Source of the DNA: Acanthosepion lycidas
Taxonomy: Eukaryota > Mollusca > Cephalopoda > Sepiida > Sepiidae
Reading direction: 5' to 3'
Length of the DNA: 64,000 bases
Assembly (NCBI GenBank): GCA_963932145.1
Contig: OZ010578.1
Coordinates: 18,729,327-18,793,326, forward strand
Positions within the stretch are counted from its first letter, which is position 1, and every line of letters starts with the position of its first letter. The position numbers and the translations under genes were made by a program. The notes under the pieces are model-generated. The model did no database searches. It was not told where the DNA came from and saw only the letters and a program-made list of their open reading frames with translations. Shown here piece by piece: positions 10,902-21,900 of the stretch.

Positions 10902-11744
10902 GTTTTAGATCGCTACACCAACATTTCCAGGTTTCGGAACTCTAAAACTGTCCATCAGCAGGCGATGTTAGATAACATATGATGAAAATTATTTACTTGG
11001 GAAATCAGAAAAAAATTTGCGAGTTAATTTGAATTTTAGAAATAAGGGGGGGAAACCATAATTCCAAAGTTAAAAAAAAACAAAATAAACACATTTTCGG
11101 GCATATATCAAGGAATAGAGCGCTTGTAAATATAAAAGAAGATATGGACGTCTAAAATCACAAGAGATGCCCAAAATGTTAAAGATATATAGTATGAGAT
11201 GCTAACGAATTGTTACTATTAATTACTCTTTGTGCTTACTTAAAGAGGAGACCTAATCCTAATTTCGACTATGGGCAATGATTAGCATGTCTAAAAAAAA
11301 TCAAATAATTATCTTTGTGTTTGCTTTATTCTTTCAGTAGTATTCACAAAATACCATGCTGAATATTCGTTCAAGTCAGGGGGTTACTGAAGGGCAGCAG
11401 TTGTATGACCGAATGGGGATAAGTAATAACAGAAGAGCATGAGAATATAGAAGATAAATAACGATGGATCATTGATAACATTGGGATGAGGTTAAAATAA
11501 TAAACAGGGTGCATCACTGGAAATGCGAGAACTAAGGAATCAGCCCATATGTTAGGCCACAAAAATCTCATGAGCCGACCAATCATAGAAATGAATACAA
11601 AATAGGAACTAGTTATAAGGATTGTTAGAGAAAATAATAGATAACAACAAACAATTGCAATATAAGCTCTGCTAAAAAATGCAATATTAATAAAAAAAAA
11701 CAAACAAATTAAGCACTGGTAAAATTGGTTGCTGAGACATTAGG
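10452..11744. other. Mostly unclassified; contains an (AT)17 array
   Basis: An (AT)n array lies at about 10861-10894. A faint match to the fold-back family flank (ATCAAGGAATAGAGCGC, then TTGTAAATATAAAAG) is at 11120-11150. The 110-residue minus ORF (11371-11703) has no recognisable domain. Confidence 0.35.
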
Positions 11745-12050
11745 TTTATAAGTCGCAAAAATTCATACATATATGTCCACAAGAACATAGTACCTTGTAG
11801 ATAATGATGTTGTTTAGATCCAGTGACTAGACCCAAAAAGTTGTGAGTTCAATACCAGGCCCGAAATGAATTATCTAAAGGGAGATAACTAAACACATGG
11901 CACATGGAACTAGAACAATCTACAGGGATCTAAAGGGTTCGAAATTTCAATCACCTGAAGAAGGCCGGAGCGTACAACGGCCTTCTTCATGTACAACGGC
12001 CGAAACGTTGTGAATATGGCAATGATAGTCCAAATAATATAAATAATGCA
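11745..12050 (+). repeat. tRNA-like SINE S1, copy 1
   Basis: The same repeat occurs in reverse orientation at 15585-15790. Shared blocks are TTATAAGTC.CAAA, a box A-like region, AGTGACTAGACC, a box B-like GAGTTCAATACCAGG (near 11845-11859), CGGCCGAAACGTT and GAATATGGCAATGA-AGT followed by ATAATATAAATAATG. The box A/B arrangement suggests a tRNA-derived pol III promoter. Near 11955-11988 there is a perfect 12-bp inverted repeat, TGAAGAAGGCCG facing CGGCCTTCTTCA. Confidence 0.6.
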
Positions 12051-12254
12051 AGCAATCAGAATGCATCATCTCAGTGATATAGACACACATTTTTTTTTAA
12101 TTTTATTTCATCTATCCATACGATATTAGCAAGGGGGCTTCCATTCACTTCAACACCTATTATGACCTACCAATTTCGAAAGCACTCTGAGAGAAACAAA
12201 GAAATAAAATAATGAATGCTTATGTAGTAAGTCCTCCTATAACGCACTGAATGA

Positions 12255-12670
12255 TGGGTAATCATCTCACATTTGAAGAAGAGGCTTGAAGCAAGAGAAA
12301 TGTGGTTCTACAGAAGGATGTTGAGAATACCATGGACTGTGTATGTGACCAACGACGAAGTTCTGAAGACAATACCAATGAAAAGGACACTTCTACTTTC
12401 ATATCACGAATAGATAATTGAAATTCCTTGAGTATATAAGGAATAAAGAAGACTTGGAATATATGATACTCTCAGAGATATTGAAGGGAAGAGAGACAAA
12501 TGGAAGCAATGCATAACACAAGAGAGAGATTGAGTGAATGAATGGTAGAGCAGGTTTTCGAAGAAATGGCAAAAAGGGACAAGTTAGTACGAGCTGCAAA
12601 GGATGGGAGATTGTGGAGAGTAGTGATTGGCAACGTCCAGAAGTGACACAGCATATATTAGCAGAAGACA
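12255..12670 (+). pseudogene. RTE-type LINE reverse transcriptase C-terminal relic
   Basis: Plus-strand frames read LKKRLEAREMWFYRRMLRIP then WTVYVTNDEVLKTI, WKFLEYIRNKEDLEY, LKGRETNG and finally SSDWQRPEVTQH. This is the stereotyped end of RTE/CRE-like endonuclease-reverse transcriptases (EMWxxRRMLRIPWTxxVTNEEVL, followed by a K.GRR.RGR block and a W..M). Frameshifts and stops are present. Confidence 0.75.
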
Positions 12671-13079
12671 CTGATAATTATAAAAAAGGCCATGAGCATA
12701 AACTATATCGGAGATATTTCGTATATTGTTAACCTATTTCGCTTTCTAGTATTCTATCTCTTAATCCACCCAACTACGCCCCAGCAATGCATATTGTAGA
12801 ATGAGGCCCGTAAATATAACATCAACTCATATGTCAAAGACGATTACGAGTATATTTTATGTACGATGATTATAGATAATATCTTCTTTTACTTTTCTAA
12901 TAACTATTGTCGATGCAATAAACATTGCCCTGCTATTTTATTACTTCGTATTGATAAACTATTAAACAGACAAGACTGTATTTCCTACGCGAATATGTTT
13001 TAGGTTATTATACTATACGTTGTCTTTCTTCGTCCCAAGGTTATTTGCGTAGCTTACGTAACACTAACCATATTGCCAG

Positions 13080-13294
13080 TTAAACAAAAAAAAAACACTG
13101 CTTAGCTCCGAGGGAAAATGCGAATATCATGTCTACTATTTTATTATGTTGGCGGATACTGTGTTTTTTACATTTTCCCTCTATGTAAGGCGAAAAAGTT
13201 ACTAAGAAGCTTGTAGCTACTGGACGTGACAAGGAATGGAAAAATGTTTTAGAAATAACCTGAAGCCCAATCTTAACACAGGAAACAAGTAATA
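13080..13294 (+). repeat. Diverged ~250-bp tandem unit, left part
   Basis: Contains GGAAAAATGTTTTAGAAATA, then CCTGAAGCCCAATC and CAGGAAACAAG. Related blocks recur at 14234-14480 and 14484-14700, suggesting an old tandem array in which the Tc1 derivative at 13297 is inserted. Confidence 0.45.
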
Positions 13295-13296
13295 TA

Positions 13297-14233
13297 CAGT
13301 GCTGTTCGATAAAAGGGACTCACTTTCTCCTTTCAGTTTAGATCAATTTTCGTTTCATCGGAGAAGAGAACATTCTTCCAGTCTTCTATGGTGAAATTTT
13401 TGTAATAGTCAGCCCATTCAAGTCTCTTGGCTTCGTTGACTTTGCTTATTAGGGGCTTAAACCTTTGTGTACAAGATTTTTAGCCTTGTTCTTACAGCTA
13501 CAGATGGACTGTCAAGACTAACACCTTGCACTTCGCTTAGACTGGCTGCAATTTCGTGTTTAGTTATAGTCCTATTCTTCGCAACTTCTCTCTTGATTAC
13601 CCTGCCAGTTCTATCATCGATCTTTTTCTTTTGTGCCCATGTGTCCTTCCTTGGAGCAGGAGTGGCCTCATTATGTGCCTTAGGCACTCGAGAGGCAGTT
13701 GAGTGTGAGGTTATAGCAATTTCTGCAATTTCTCTCGTAGACAAGCCTTCTTTTGAGAGGGCAATAATAGATGCCTTAAGTGGTTCTGATACGTGTTTGT
13801 ACACGTTGATCTGGTTAGTGACTTGAGTGGCTATTTCAAGCTGTTTTTATACTGTATGAGGCTTTCTGGAATATTCTGAAATACTCTACATTTAATTTAA
13901 GCTGTTCTAGAATTCTCTAGAATATTGTTCTGAGTGTATTATAAAATAGTTTTCAATATTTTATCAAAAGCTCTTTAAATTTACCAGTTTAATAGTCAGA
14001 ATGTGATATCTAAGTCACTATTTTGCACATAGATTTTTTTACTGAATCTCATTTATATTCAAATTTATAATTATCAATAGAATAACTTAGGGTGAATAAT
14101 CTTTTTTTCTAGGTGGTCGGGAAGGGGTGTTTATATTAGTAAGATTAAAAATTATTTTAACCTCAAAAACAATAGACAAATGTATTTTTATTAAAAAAAA
14201 AATCACGTGAGTCACATTTGTCGAATAACACTT
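13297..14233 (-). mobile_element. Internally deleted Tc1-like element, 937 bp, TA-flanked
   Basis: The left terminus, CAGTGCTGTTCGATAAAAGG then GACTCACTTTC, pairs with the right terminus at 14204-14233 (reverse complement AAGTGTTATTCGACAAATG then TGACTCACGTG). TA lies outside both ends (13295-13296 and 14234-14235). The transposase relic is on the minus strand and only its N-terminal half survives. The catalytic C-terminal region between FSDETK and the left TIR is missing, so this is a non-autonomous deletion derivative. Confidence 0.9.
13335..13804 (-). pseudogene. Tc1-like transposase N-terminal fragment
   Basis: Residues 1-115 of the 13804-13457 frame carry a helix-turn-helix of HTH_Tc3/HTH_38 style: LSTREIAEIAITSHSTASRV near residues 21-40, then a basic linker KKIDDRTGRVIKREV and a second HTH (TKHEIAASLSEVQGVSL). 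After a frameshift, the strand continues with PLISKVNEAKRLEWADYYKN, then FTIEDWKNVLFSDETK near 13352. That supplies the first catalytic Asp. The rest of the DDE domain is absent. Translation of the opposite strand is a shadow. Confidence 0.85.
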
Positions 14234-14700
14234 TAAATCTGCACCTGTTCGAAAGAGTGTGAACCTGGGAATAAGCGAATATATTTACTCATATTATGTG
14301 AGGAGAGAAGAAAAAAAATTGAAATATATAATTAGTGAATATTGTTTTAATCAATTCGGTCCAATTAATTCAATAATGCCACTATGATACAAGAGGCTAC
14401 TAGGAGTGCAAGTTGAACGAAAATGATTTTAGAAAGAACCCGAAAATCACAGCTAAATAGGAAACAAAGGATAAACCTCTATTCCTGTTCGAATGTCCGA
14501 CGAGTGTGAAGTAGAAGGTAGGCGGATCTGTGTATGTCTATTGAGGAAAAATAATTAGTAAATACAATTTCAGAATTTCAGCGACGTCTTTAGAAGTATA
14601 GAATTTAAGTAGACTTAAAAAAAAATTGGAAACCCAATCCTAAAGATGAAAAAAGAGGTAAACATCAGTACTTTTCAAAACACCAGAGAGGAATGAAGTG
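14234..14700 (+). repeat. Diverged ~250-bp tandem units, right part
   Basis: Two units start at CCTGTTCGAA near 14242 and 14483. Both contain GTGTGAA, a GAAAAA.AATTAGTGAATA-like block, GATTTTAGAAAGAACCCG (or a diverged match) and a final AAAC..CAGTA-like stretch. The flank left of the Tc1 derivative contains related sequence. Confidence 0.4.
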
Positions 14701-15584
14701 AAGCTTTCTATCTATAACAAATAATTTAACTTACACATTTTCAGATAGTAGTCCTGATGGAGAAAAAAACTGACGATGAGTAAAACGTTTAGCAATGTGC
14801 AGCATTCTGTGAAGCCGTTCACGGCCTTCAATTCACTCAAATGATTGAAAACGTATAGGAACTGACTACATGTGAAAAAGAAATAATTTGATGGTAAAAA
14901 CTCGCTCTGTCCAATAGTAATACTTTGGATTCGACACTTGCCAGGAAAATGCACACGATGCATTGTGTGTACCAGCCGTAACTTTTCCTTTTTCCGTTTC
15001 CTCTCACGCAAGATAATTTTTAATAAAAATATAAAGACATTCAAATAAGAACCTGCATGCATATTGATCTTCATATTCTAACAGAAAAATAACTTATTCA
15101 GTTAAACTGAACTCGGAAACAGGTTTGTTCATTTTTGCAGTCACGTCCACGAGATCGACTTTTAACGAATCCCTGGTACTATATGGAAACAGGTCGGTAT
15201 TTTTTCAAACGTAGACGTTCAAGATATTCAGTTCCGTAGAAATAAAAGCCAAATATTATGGGCGAGATGATAGTAAATGTTCCAACAATAGTATTAATCA
15301 GCCACAATAAAGTCCTAGAAGATCTAAGTTTACCCACTTTATTTCACATCTGTAGTACGATTTTGATGCAAGCGATGAAATTGAATTTCAAATATGTGGA
15401 GCGACGTGACAGATTTCTCAATGTTAACCATCGCGAATTATTAGCATTTTGTGCGCATTACCGTGGCTACCGGTGTGGGGTCTGCACAATAAATCCAGTT
15501 AATTATGCCCTGCACTTATGGTGGTTCTCACTTTATGTCTATCTGATTAGATGGTTCAATTTTAAAACTCTTTAAACATTATTT
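14701..15584. other. No recognisable feature
   Basis: Two ORFs above 100 residues (14712-15074 minus, 15258-15575 plus) show no domain I can name and no codon pattern that persuades me they are genes. Confidence 0.4.
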
Positions 15585-15790
15585 ATATTATTAGACTGTT
15601 ATCCTTATCTTCATTGCCATATTCTGAACGTTTCGGCCGTAGTGCGATCTGACCTGGTATTGAACTCTTTTGGTCTAATCACTAGATCTAACCAACGTCT
15701 TTATCTACCGGGCCATGTGTCTTTGAGGACATCTATGTACGAGTTTTGTGACTTATAAGTCACAAACACTTGTTCATAGATGTTCTACAA
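15585..15790 (-). repeat. tRNA-like SINE S1, copy 2 (inverted)
   Basis: Reverse-complement copy of 11745-12050. On the minus strand, the box A-like ATGGCCCGGTAGATA is at about 15703-15717, the box B-like GAGTTCAATACCAGG is at about 15653-15667, and the tail reads CGGCCGAAACGTTCAGAATA followed by TGGCAATGAAG. It lacks the CTGAAGAAGGCCGG stem-forming segment found in copy 1. Confidence 0.6.
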
Positions 15791-16105
15791 AACGTAAGCG
15801 GGAAATGACAATTTTCAAATTTGACTCACATATTTTCGCCTGAATGAAAACTAATACATTATCACCACCGGTACACACCACCAAAGAACAACGCCGGTAC
15901 CTACCGAAACACCGATTCGACCCGCATATGAAGTGATATCGTCGCAAGGTACCTTAAATTATGTCTGAAGATATACGTAGTTGTAAACTGACCATTAAAA
16001 CGAAATTTAGCGATATATATATTTCATTAAAAAAATATTAATTTAAGAGGCTCGGCTGAAAATTTTATAGGATTACCAAGATATTGTAATGGAATATGGC
16101 CAAAT
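15791..16105. other. No recognisable feature
   Basis: Includes a slightly GC-richer stretch (15860-15960) with ACCGGTAC..ACCACC. No supported annotation. Confidence 0.35.
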
Positions 16106-16109
16106 GAGG

Positions 16110-16365
16110 TTAATTTTCCAACATTTTTCCCACTTGCGGCCTAAACATTTCTTTCATCGGCGTTGCCATGCTTGGACCCCATCGGTGAAGAATCATTCCT
16201 TTTGGTTAAAAAAGTCATCAACAACAGATATGACTGGATAATCACTTCCATACTGTTTTCAAGCCAAGTTCTATTTTTTCAGGCTGACAAACAGAAGATT
16301 GTCAAATGGGGCAAAATCACAAGAATTAGGAGGATGATCAAGAAGATCAAAATCACAATCACGCT
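16110..16365 (-). pseudogene. Mariner transposase C-terminal relic
   Basis: On the minus strand near 16352-16270 the frame LDHPPNSCDFAPFDNLLFVS matches the mariner block HPPYSPDLAPxDFxLFxxLK, with Cys in place of Pro in SPD. After a stop, further text (LENSMEVIIQSYLL, MGSKHGNADERN) fits the C-terminal tail. The element is 5'-truncated in coding sense, with no TIR recognised. Confidence 0.65.
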
Positions 16366-16678
16366 CAGTCGCCATTTAAACCCAAATCCAAGTACATGTG
16401 TGCTGGAGTATTAAAGAAGACCTCTTTCGTCAGATTTCCTGGTCGTTTCTATTCATAACTTTTTGTAATACCAATTTTTCCCATTTTCATAGTCGCTACT
16501 AGTTATTATGAAATTACTTTGAACAGTCAAATATCAATTTTTCTGGAAATAAACAACATAGTCATTAATATGAAGAGATTAAATTAATGCATACATGATT
16601 TCACAGCTCTTGCATCATTCCTTCATAACCAACCTATGAACATTTCAGTACACCTTCATATATACTTATTTTCATTGG

Positions 16679-16960
16679 GCACCTCGAGGCCGTGTAATAA
16701 TTATCAAGATTGTCTCGCTAAATCAGTTACGACTGAATAGGGAGTTCGACTCTCAAGTGGTTCCTCATAATTTTGACCTTGTGCCACATCTAAGCTATGC
16801 TTAGAAAATCAATATGGCGCACCTCGGGGCGGTGTAATGTTTAGCAAGCTATTCTCGCTAGAACAATTACGACTGAGTAGTGAGTTTGATCCTCACTGGG
16901 TACCCCCTACTTTCGGCCTTGTGACACATCTAAGGTACGCTTGAAAAATTGCTATATACT
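16679..16960 (+). repeat. Tandem dimer of a tRNA-like SINE S2
   Basis: Two head-to-tail copies of a ~135-bp unit at about 16679-16812 and 16815-16955. Each has GCACCTCG.GGC.GTGTAAT, TCTCGCTA, AATTACGACTGA.TAG, a box B-like GAGTTCGACTCTCA / GAGTTTGATCCTCA, CCTTGTG.CACATCTAAG and GCTTAGAAAAT. A partial third copy lies at 36065-36165. Confidence 0.65.
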
Positions 16961-18780
16961 TATGTACTCTCTACTTGATTAACGGTCGGTATTTTCTTCC
17001 GGAATTTTTATTTTTAATCAGTACATATAATTTAGAATTTTTTTTTTTAATTTTCACACTAATATAACAATCGATGCACTATATAATATTTTCATCATTT
17101 GTTATTTATACGTTTCATATCAGCGTAAGCGCCATTGTTCTCCTGTGGTTTGACCATCATTAATAGTCTATTTACTTCCATTATGGTCACTAGTATTATA
17201 TCCTATTGAAACATAATAACGAGCGAGGCTGTTGGTGATTTATTGTAGGAATTTCACACAGTATTCAGCAAGAATGTAGCTCCTGAGCCCGGCTTCGTTT
17301 ACTTAGCGGTTAGGAAACATTGTTGCTTTGTGATTGAGTTTTGTAGAATAGTTTTGAATTACCGCATTTACCCGCCTGACGCAAATGGACATCCTAACAC
17401 TGTTTAGAGCTGATCGTATCGGGATAATAATTATGAATTCTGACTGACAATGGGATATTAAACTTGAAGAGGATTCAGGGAACAGAGATAATATGTGTCG
17501 CAGGAAAGATGAAGAATGCAATGGATTTTACAAATGGTAAATTGTAAACAGCAATTAGCGAAGTCAGAGGAATCAAAAGACAGTTGGCAACTAGATTAAA
17601 TAAAAAAAGAGAAAGAATATAGCGGCTATAAAGAACACGATTACCGTTTGATATTCAAATTGCAGCATATTATTCTTGTCTCTCCATGAGAAAATTATGT
17701 TTGGCCATATCTATTTTCTTCTGGTCGCATTTAACATAACAATTCAAGTTTTTGCCCTCCAGCCACACCCGTTTAAGTTTGCACATTCGCCCCCCCCCCT
17801 GATCAAGGAGTGGCTGATGGATCCTTCTTCTCTGGTAATAGTTTTTTTGTTTTTACATTTTCATGTTTTTTCTTCCATCAGACTACCTTTCTGAGAGAGC
17901 TTAGAACAACTTGGATTTTTTACCGTTTACAGAGCACAGTGTCCTAGAGTAAAACAACTTGAATAAAATGGTTGACTAAATTAAATTGATAAGCACACCT
18001 ACAGGAACTGGCATTATTGATACCGAATAATAGATTTGAAGAACACTGAGTAAAACTATATGAGATAACCTATAGTATTGTGCTAGAGTCGCCATCAAGA
18101 AGTAATTAGGATAACCCTTATCGCAACGGAATATAAATTAATAAAAATTTCTGACTGAGGTGGACTTGTTAAAATTTGATGAGTTTTCATCTCTATTTTA
18201 AGTCGTTTTCTAACTCCATTATCGTACCTTCTATCGGTAGTCTATCGCAAGCACGGTTAATCAAGACTTCCCCCTCTATAATTTTATTTTACTCGTGCCA
18301 AATCTCAACGTGGAATATCTTTTGATATCCTAGAATTTCCTTAACCTAGACATACTGCTACTAAAGAGTTCCATCAAAAACATAAACATTACTTGAATGC
18401 AACTAATTTTCAAATCTGAATGTTACTTCACTTAAACGAACTGTCCAAATTAAGTTTACGATATCTTGTACTGTCAAACTGTCTCCCTTCTAGTTAGAGA
18501 CTAGACAATGGAGCTTACCATGCAAAACTTAGAAAAATCGCTGTATTCAAGGTATTATCATTTTCTTCATCTTGACCAAGAGCGAAAATGAGTGAGCAAG
18601 TAAGAAAACAAAAATTAGAAAAAACTGACGTGTCAAAGTAATAATGAGGAAATAAGATATATTTTAAAGTATTGTATTTCAAAAGAACGACTAAATAACA
18701 TTCAGCTATACGTGACTATACACATATATGCAAAACTTTGCTTAAACGTTATCGAATAAATGTATTGCGTGGTCATAATA
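16961..18780. other. No recognisable feature
   Basis: AT-rich with a short C-tract at 17791-17800. No coding relic, tandem repeat or tRNA-like element is supported. Confidence 0.4.
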
Positions 18781-19310
18781 TGTAATTACTTTTCCTCATG
18801 TTTAATTCGCAAAAAATGTTATATTTAAATATAATTTGGTTTTAAATTTAACTTATCTTTAAATATTTTTTTTAAAATTTTATTTATCTCATTATATTTT
18901 TATTTTTAAATGTATAATTTATTTTATCTCATTATATTTTTATTTCTAAATATATTTTTACTCTTTAATATAACCTACTGATTTTATTTTAAATATAACT
19001 TAGTTTTAGTATAACTTTACATATCTTTAAAGAAATTATTTAAATATGAATTATTTTAAAATATAACTTAGTTAAATATATCTTATTTTTAAATATAAAT
19101 TGTCGTTGGAATAGTACATTTACTTATGATTTTGTATTTTAAATATGACTCCATATGTTTTACGTATATTTAAGAGTCTTTGAATTTTTCTATTATTTAA
19201 AAAAAAAATCATTCTTCATATAAATTCAAATTAATGTCATATGATTAATATACTGGATTAATTTTATAAAACCTGTTACACTTAAGACAAATAAATTTCA
19301 CACTCCCCTG
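18781..19310 (+). repeat. Extremely AT-rich degenerate tandem sequence
   Basis: Mostly A and T with recurring TTTAAATATAACTTA and a clear two-unit, 40-bp repeat (ATCTCATTATATTTTTATTT at about 18886 and 18926). It behaves as low-complexity DNA with partial periodicity. Confidence 0.55.
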
Positions 19311-19394
19311 AAATGGATAAATTTCATATTCGTTATTCGACGTTTTTTGTAGCTTTCACAGTTAAATTTATAATTTCGATACTAACTCAGTATA

Positions 19395-19410
19395 TCAGTC
19401 TCAGTCTCAG

Positions 19411-19485
<75 letters not shown>

Positions 19486-19704
19486 TACCCTCGGTTACGA
19501 TCATTTGAGCATTTGTGCTAGAATATCTATCAATGGTCCCAGCGGTGTCGTATACACAGTTTCACTCACAAGGCATGGGTAAACCCAAGTTATGGTATTC
19601 AGACACTTTCTAAAGTTGCCGCACGCTGCGATCTGCTCCCGCAGTCCGACAGGACGTGGAAGTCTCCTTCCTGACAAATCAACCATGGAGAGATTTGAAC
19701 CTAG

Positions 19705-19735
<31 letters not shown>
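19395..19735 (-). repeat. tRNA-like SINE S3, copy 1, with (TATC)n tail
   Basis: Read on the minus strand, a box B-like GGTTCAAATCTC (near 19694-19705) is followed by a body (CCACGTCCTGTCGGACTGCG, AGTGTCTGAATACCATAA, CTTGTGAGTGAAAC, CGTAACCGAGGG) and ends in (TAGA)n at 19414-19486. This is the organisation of a tRNA-derived SINE with a tetranucleotide tail. A second, headless copy lies at 19815-20048. Confidence 0.65.
19414..19486 (+). repeat. (TATC)18 microsatellite
   Basis: A nearly pure tetranucleotide run preceded by CAGTCTCAGTCTCAG. It forms the tail of SINE S3 copy 1. Confidence 0.95.

Positions 19736-19738
<3 letters not shown>
19702..19738 (+). repeat. (AT)n array
   Basis: About 18 AT dinucleotides starting at the tRNA-like head of SINE S3 copy 1. 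Confidence 0.95.
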
Positions 19739-19740
<2 letters not shown>

Positions 19741-19814
19741 GGAAGTGATTATAGTTGTTCCAACGAGAGAAAAGTGGATATTTTGAAAAGAAAAAACCGC
19801 TAACTATTTTGGAA

Positions 19815-19851
19815 CTCAGTCTATCAGTCTCAGTCTCAGTCTCAGTCTCAG

Positions 19852-19903
<52 letters not shown>

Positions 19904-20046
19904 AACTCTCGGTTACGATGATTTGTGAATTTGTGCTAGCATATCTATCAAGGGCCCTAGCGGTGTCGTCTACTCAGTTTCACTCACAAGGCATGAGTCA
20001 ACCCAATTTATGGTATTCAGACACTATCCAAAGTTTCCGCACGCTG

Positions 20047-20048
<2 letters not shown>
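19815..20048 (-). repeat. SINE S3, copy 2, head replaced by (AT)n
   Basis: Same body as copy 1: CTCGGTTACGATGATTTG, CTATCAAGGGCCCTAGCGG, TTTCACTCACAAGGCATGAG, GGTATTCAGACACT, CCGCACGCTGCGAT. The (TATC)n tail is at 19853-19904. At the point where copy 1 reads GCGATCTGC, copy 2 passes directly into the (AT)n array at 20048-20109. Confidence 0.7.

Positions 20049-20109
<61 letters not shown>
20048..20109 (+). repeat. (AT)n array
   Basis: About 31 AT dinucleotides that begin at CTGCGAT of SINE S3 copy 2. Confidence 0.95.
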
Positions 20110-20110
<1 letters not shown>

Positions 20111-20985
20111 CATAATTTCACTACACGCGTTTCCAGACTCGTGCCATTCTTCAGGTAAGGAATGGATATTTCCACATATTATTAAAATGTATAAATTTCA
20201 CTTATGGTTTTAGATGTTAAACATTCTCTTTTTTTGTTGGGGTTTAGTAGTGACACAAATATTTTTTCTCGGACTGATGGTAAGAATGTTCTTCTACTTA
20301 AAGAGCAATACAACAATTAAGTTTAATCCGAAGAAGGCCGTGGAAAGATACCTGTATTCTTATCTTTTAATGACCCATGTATGTTAGATCTATTTCTATT
20401 TTTGTCTATTGTGTGCGTTTTTGCTTGTATGTGTATGCATATTTCCTTTCCATGTATACATGCTGTCTTGTTATATGGAATTAGTATACACATATATATG
20501 CACACCCACCCATACGCACACATATATACATACATACACACAGATACACACATATAGGGGCACACACACTAAGTCGCTGAGAAGCTGTTATATTTCCTTC
20601 ACCCACCTATTGCAAATATCGTGACATGGATTGTCAATAATCAGTTAATTTTCCCACACTTTGTTGTCGCTCTCTCTTGTTTATAGATGAGAATTGCAAT
20701 TCCAATGTAAAATTCCTCACCTTTATTTTGTTCCATTGAGCGTCAGTGTACAATACTCATGCTATAGATGTTTTTTTCCGAAATTGGCATAGTTTTGGCG
20801 AAGAGTGAAATCTGTACTATTTTCTAACTTTAGGCTTTAGTGTAAAAAAAAAATGGAGTTTCTTCGAATATGACTATCTTCATCAACTTTTTTTCACTTG
20901 AGTCCAACTAATTATTTTATTGGTTTTAATCCGGACAAAATTGTAACTTGTTTGATTAGTATTGAACATATTTGAAAAGATAATA
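20110..20985. other. No recognisable gene; short CA/TA-rich patch
   Basis: CA/TA-rich patch around 20485-20575. The remainder has no supported feature. Confidence 0.35.
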
Positions 20986-20989
20986 TTTT

Positions 20990-21900
20990 TAGCAGCGGGT
21001 AATGGAGAGGACACCATGCTTAAATTGCGTAAAGGAGCCAATTACAAGAAAGGAGGTGTCTATACATATTTTCTCTCAATATGTTGTCAGCAATGCCCTG
21101 TTCCTGCATTCTTATATTAAGTGAGAAGGCCTGTTTCTCCTTTATATTTATATCCACAGCTGCAGGGATCACGTGCATAGTTCTTATTCATGATCTTCTA
21201 TGACGAGGTGGTCTTACTCGGAAAATATATCTGCGTAGTGTTGAACCACTCCTGAAGCGTTTTCTGGTGTTTTGTAGACCACAGATCTTTTGTATCTTTT
21301 CAGATAAACCTTTCACATAGGTTAGTCAGACAGAGGCTGTTTTTTTTTTACCTCAGTTTGTGGGGATTGCAGTCATGTACGCAGGGTAATTGTTACGATA
21401 TGGGATATTGCTTATAATAACTTTTTCTTGTTTATATGTTTCTGGTTTGCCACTTTTGCTCCTTGTTTTAAGCCGCGGACGATTTCACTCTTTACGCTAT
21501 ATAATTGGTGGGATTCGAAGTCGATATCCACTGAATGTTAGCTTACAGTGTACGGATGTCTCCCTTTTCTAGAGATTAGTACGTCGAGTAATGCTAGTTT
21601 GTTTTTGCTTAATTTTATTCACATTGTGAACTGTATTGTTGGTGGTATTATTGAGATGAACATCATTGTGGACTTGGAGCATTGTATGAGGTTGTATTCT
21701 ACGTATGTTAGCCATGGAGATGGCTTTAGGGATGTTGATTCTAATGTAATTTCCTCGAAGTATTGAATGCATATGTTAGCCATTGCTGGGGATAATGGTG
21801 AACTCATCGCCAAGGTTCATCTTGACGTTATAAGTTTGATCCCACTCCGAAGTATGTTATTTATGCACAGTAAGTCAGCATTTCCATTAGGTTATCTATA
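20990..21900 (-). pseudogene. Penelope-like element relic (reverse transcriptase plus GIY-YIG)
   Basis: Minus strand, in order: MEMLTYC then TYFGVGSNL..QDEP (21895-21830), SSPLSPAMANICIQYFEE (near 21805-21755), TSLKPSPWLTYVE (21740-21710), IQFTM (near 21625), then further down DPCSCGYKYKGETG (near 21175-21130). GSPLSPxxANIxMExFE followed by WxRYVDD is the Penelope RT core and xCGxxYxGETG is its GIY-YIG endonuclease. The YVDD box is lost by frameshift. The RT begins abruptly at about 21900. Confidence 0.75.

Noticed and set aside
11955..12012. Rho-independent-type terminator hairpin
   Set aside because: The 12-bp inverted repeat lacks a following T-run and lies inside a SINE-like repeat in what looks like an animal genome.
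13467..13826. 119-residue plus-strand ORF overlapping the Tc1 fragment
   Set aside because: Opposite-strand shadow of the transposase N-terminus. The minus-strand reading has HTH motifs and the plus strand has none.
14712..15575. ORFs of 105-120 residues on both strands
   Set aside because: No domain, no partner repeat and composition typical of random AT-rich DNA.
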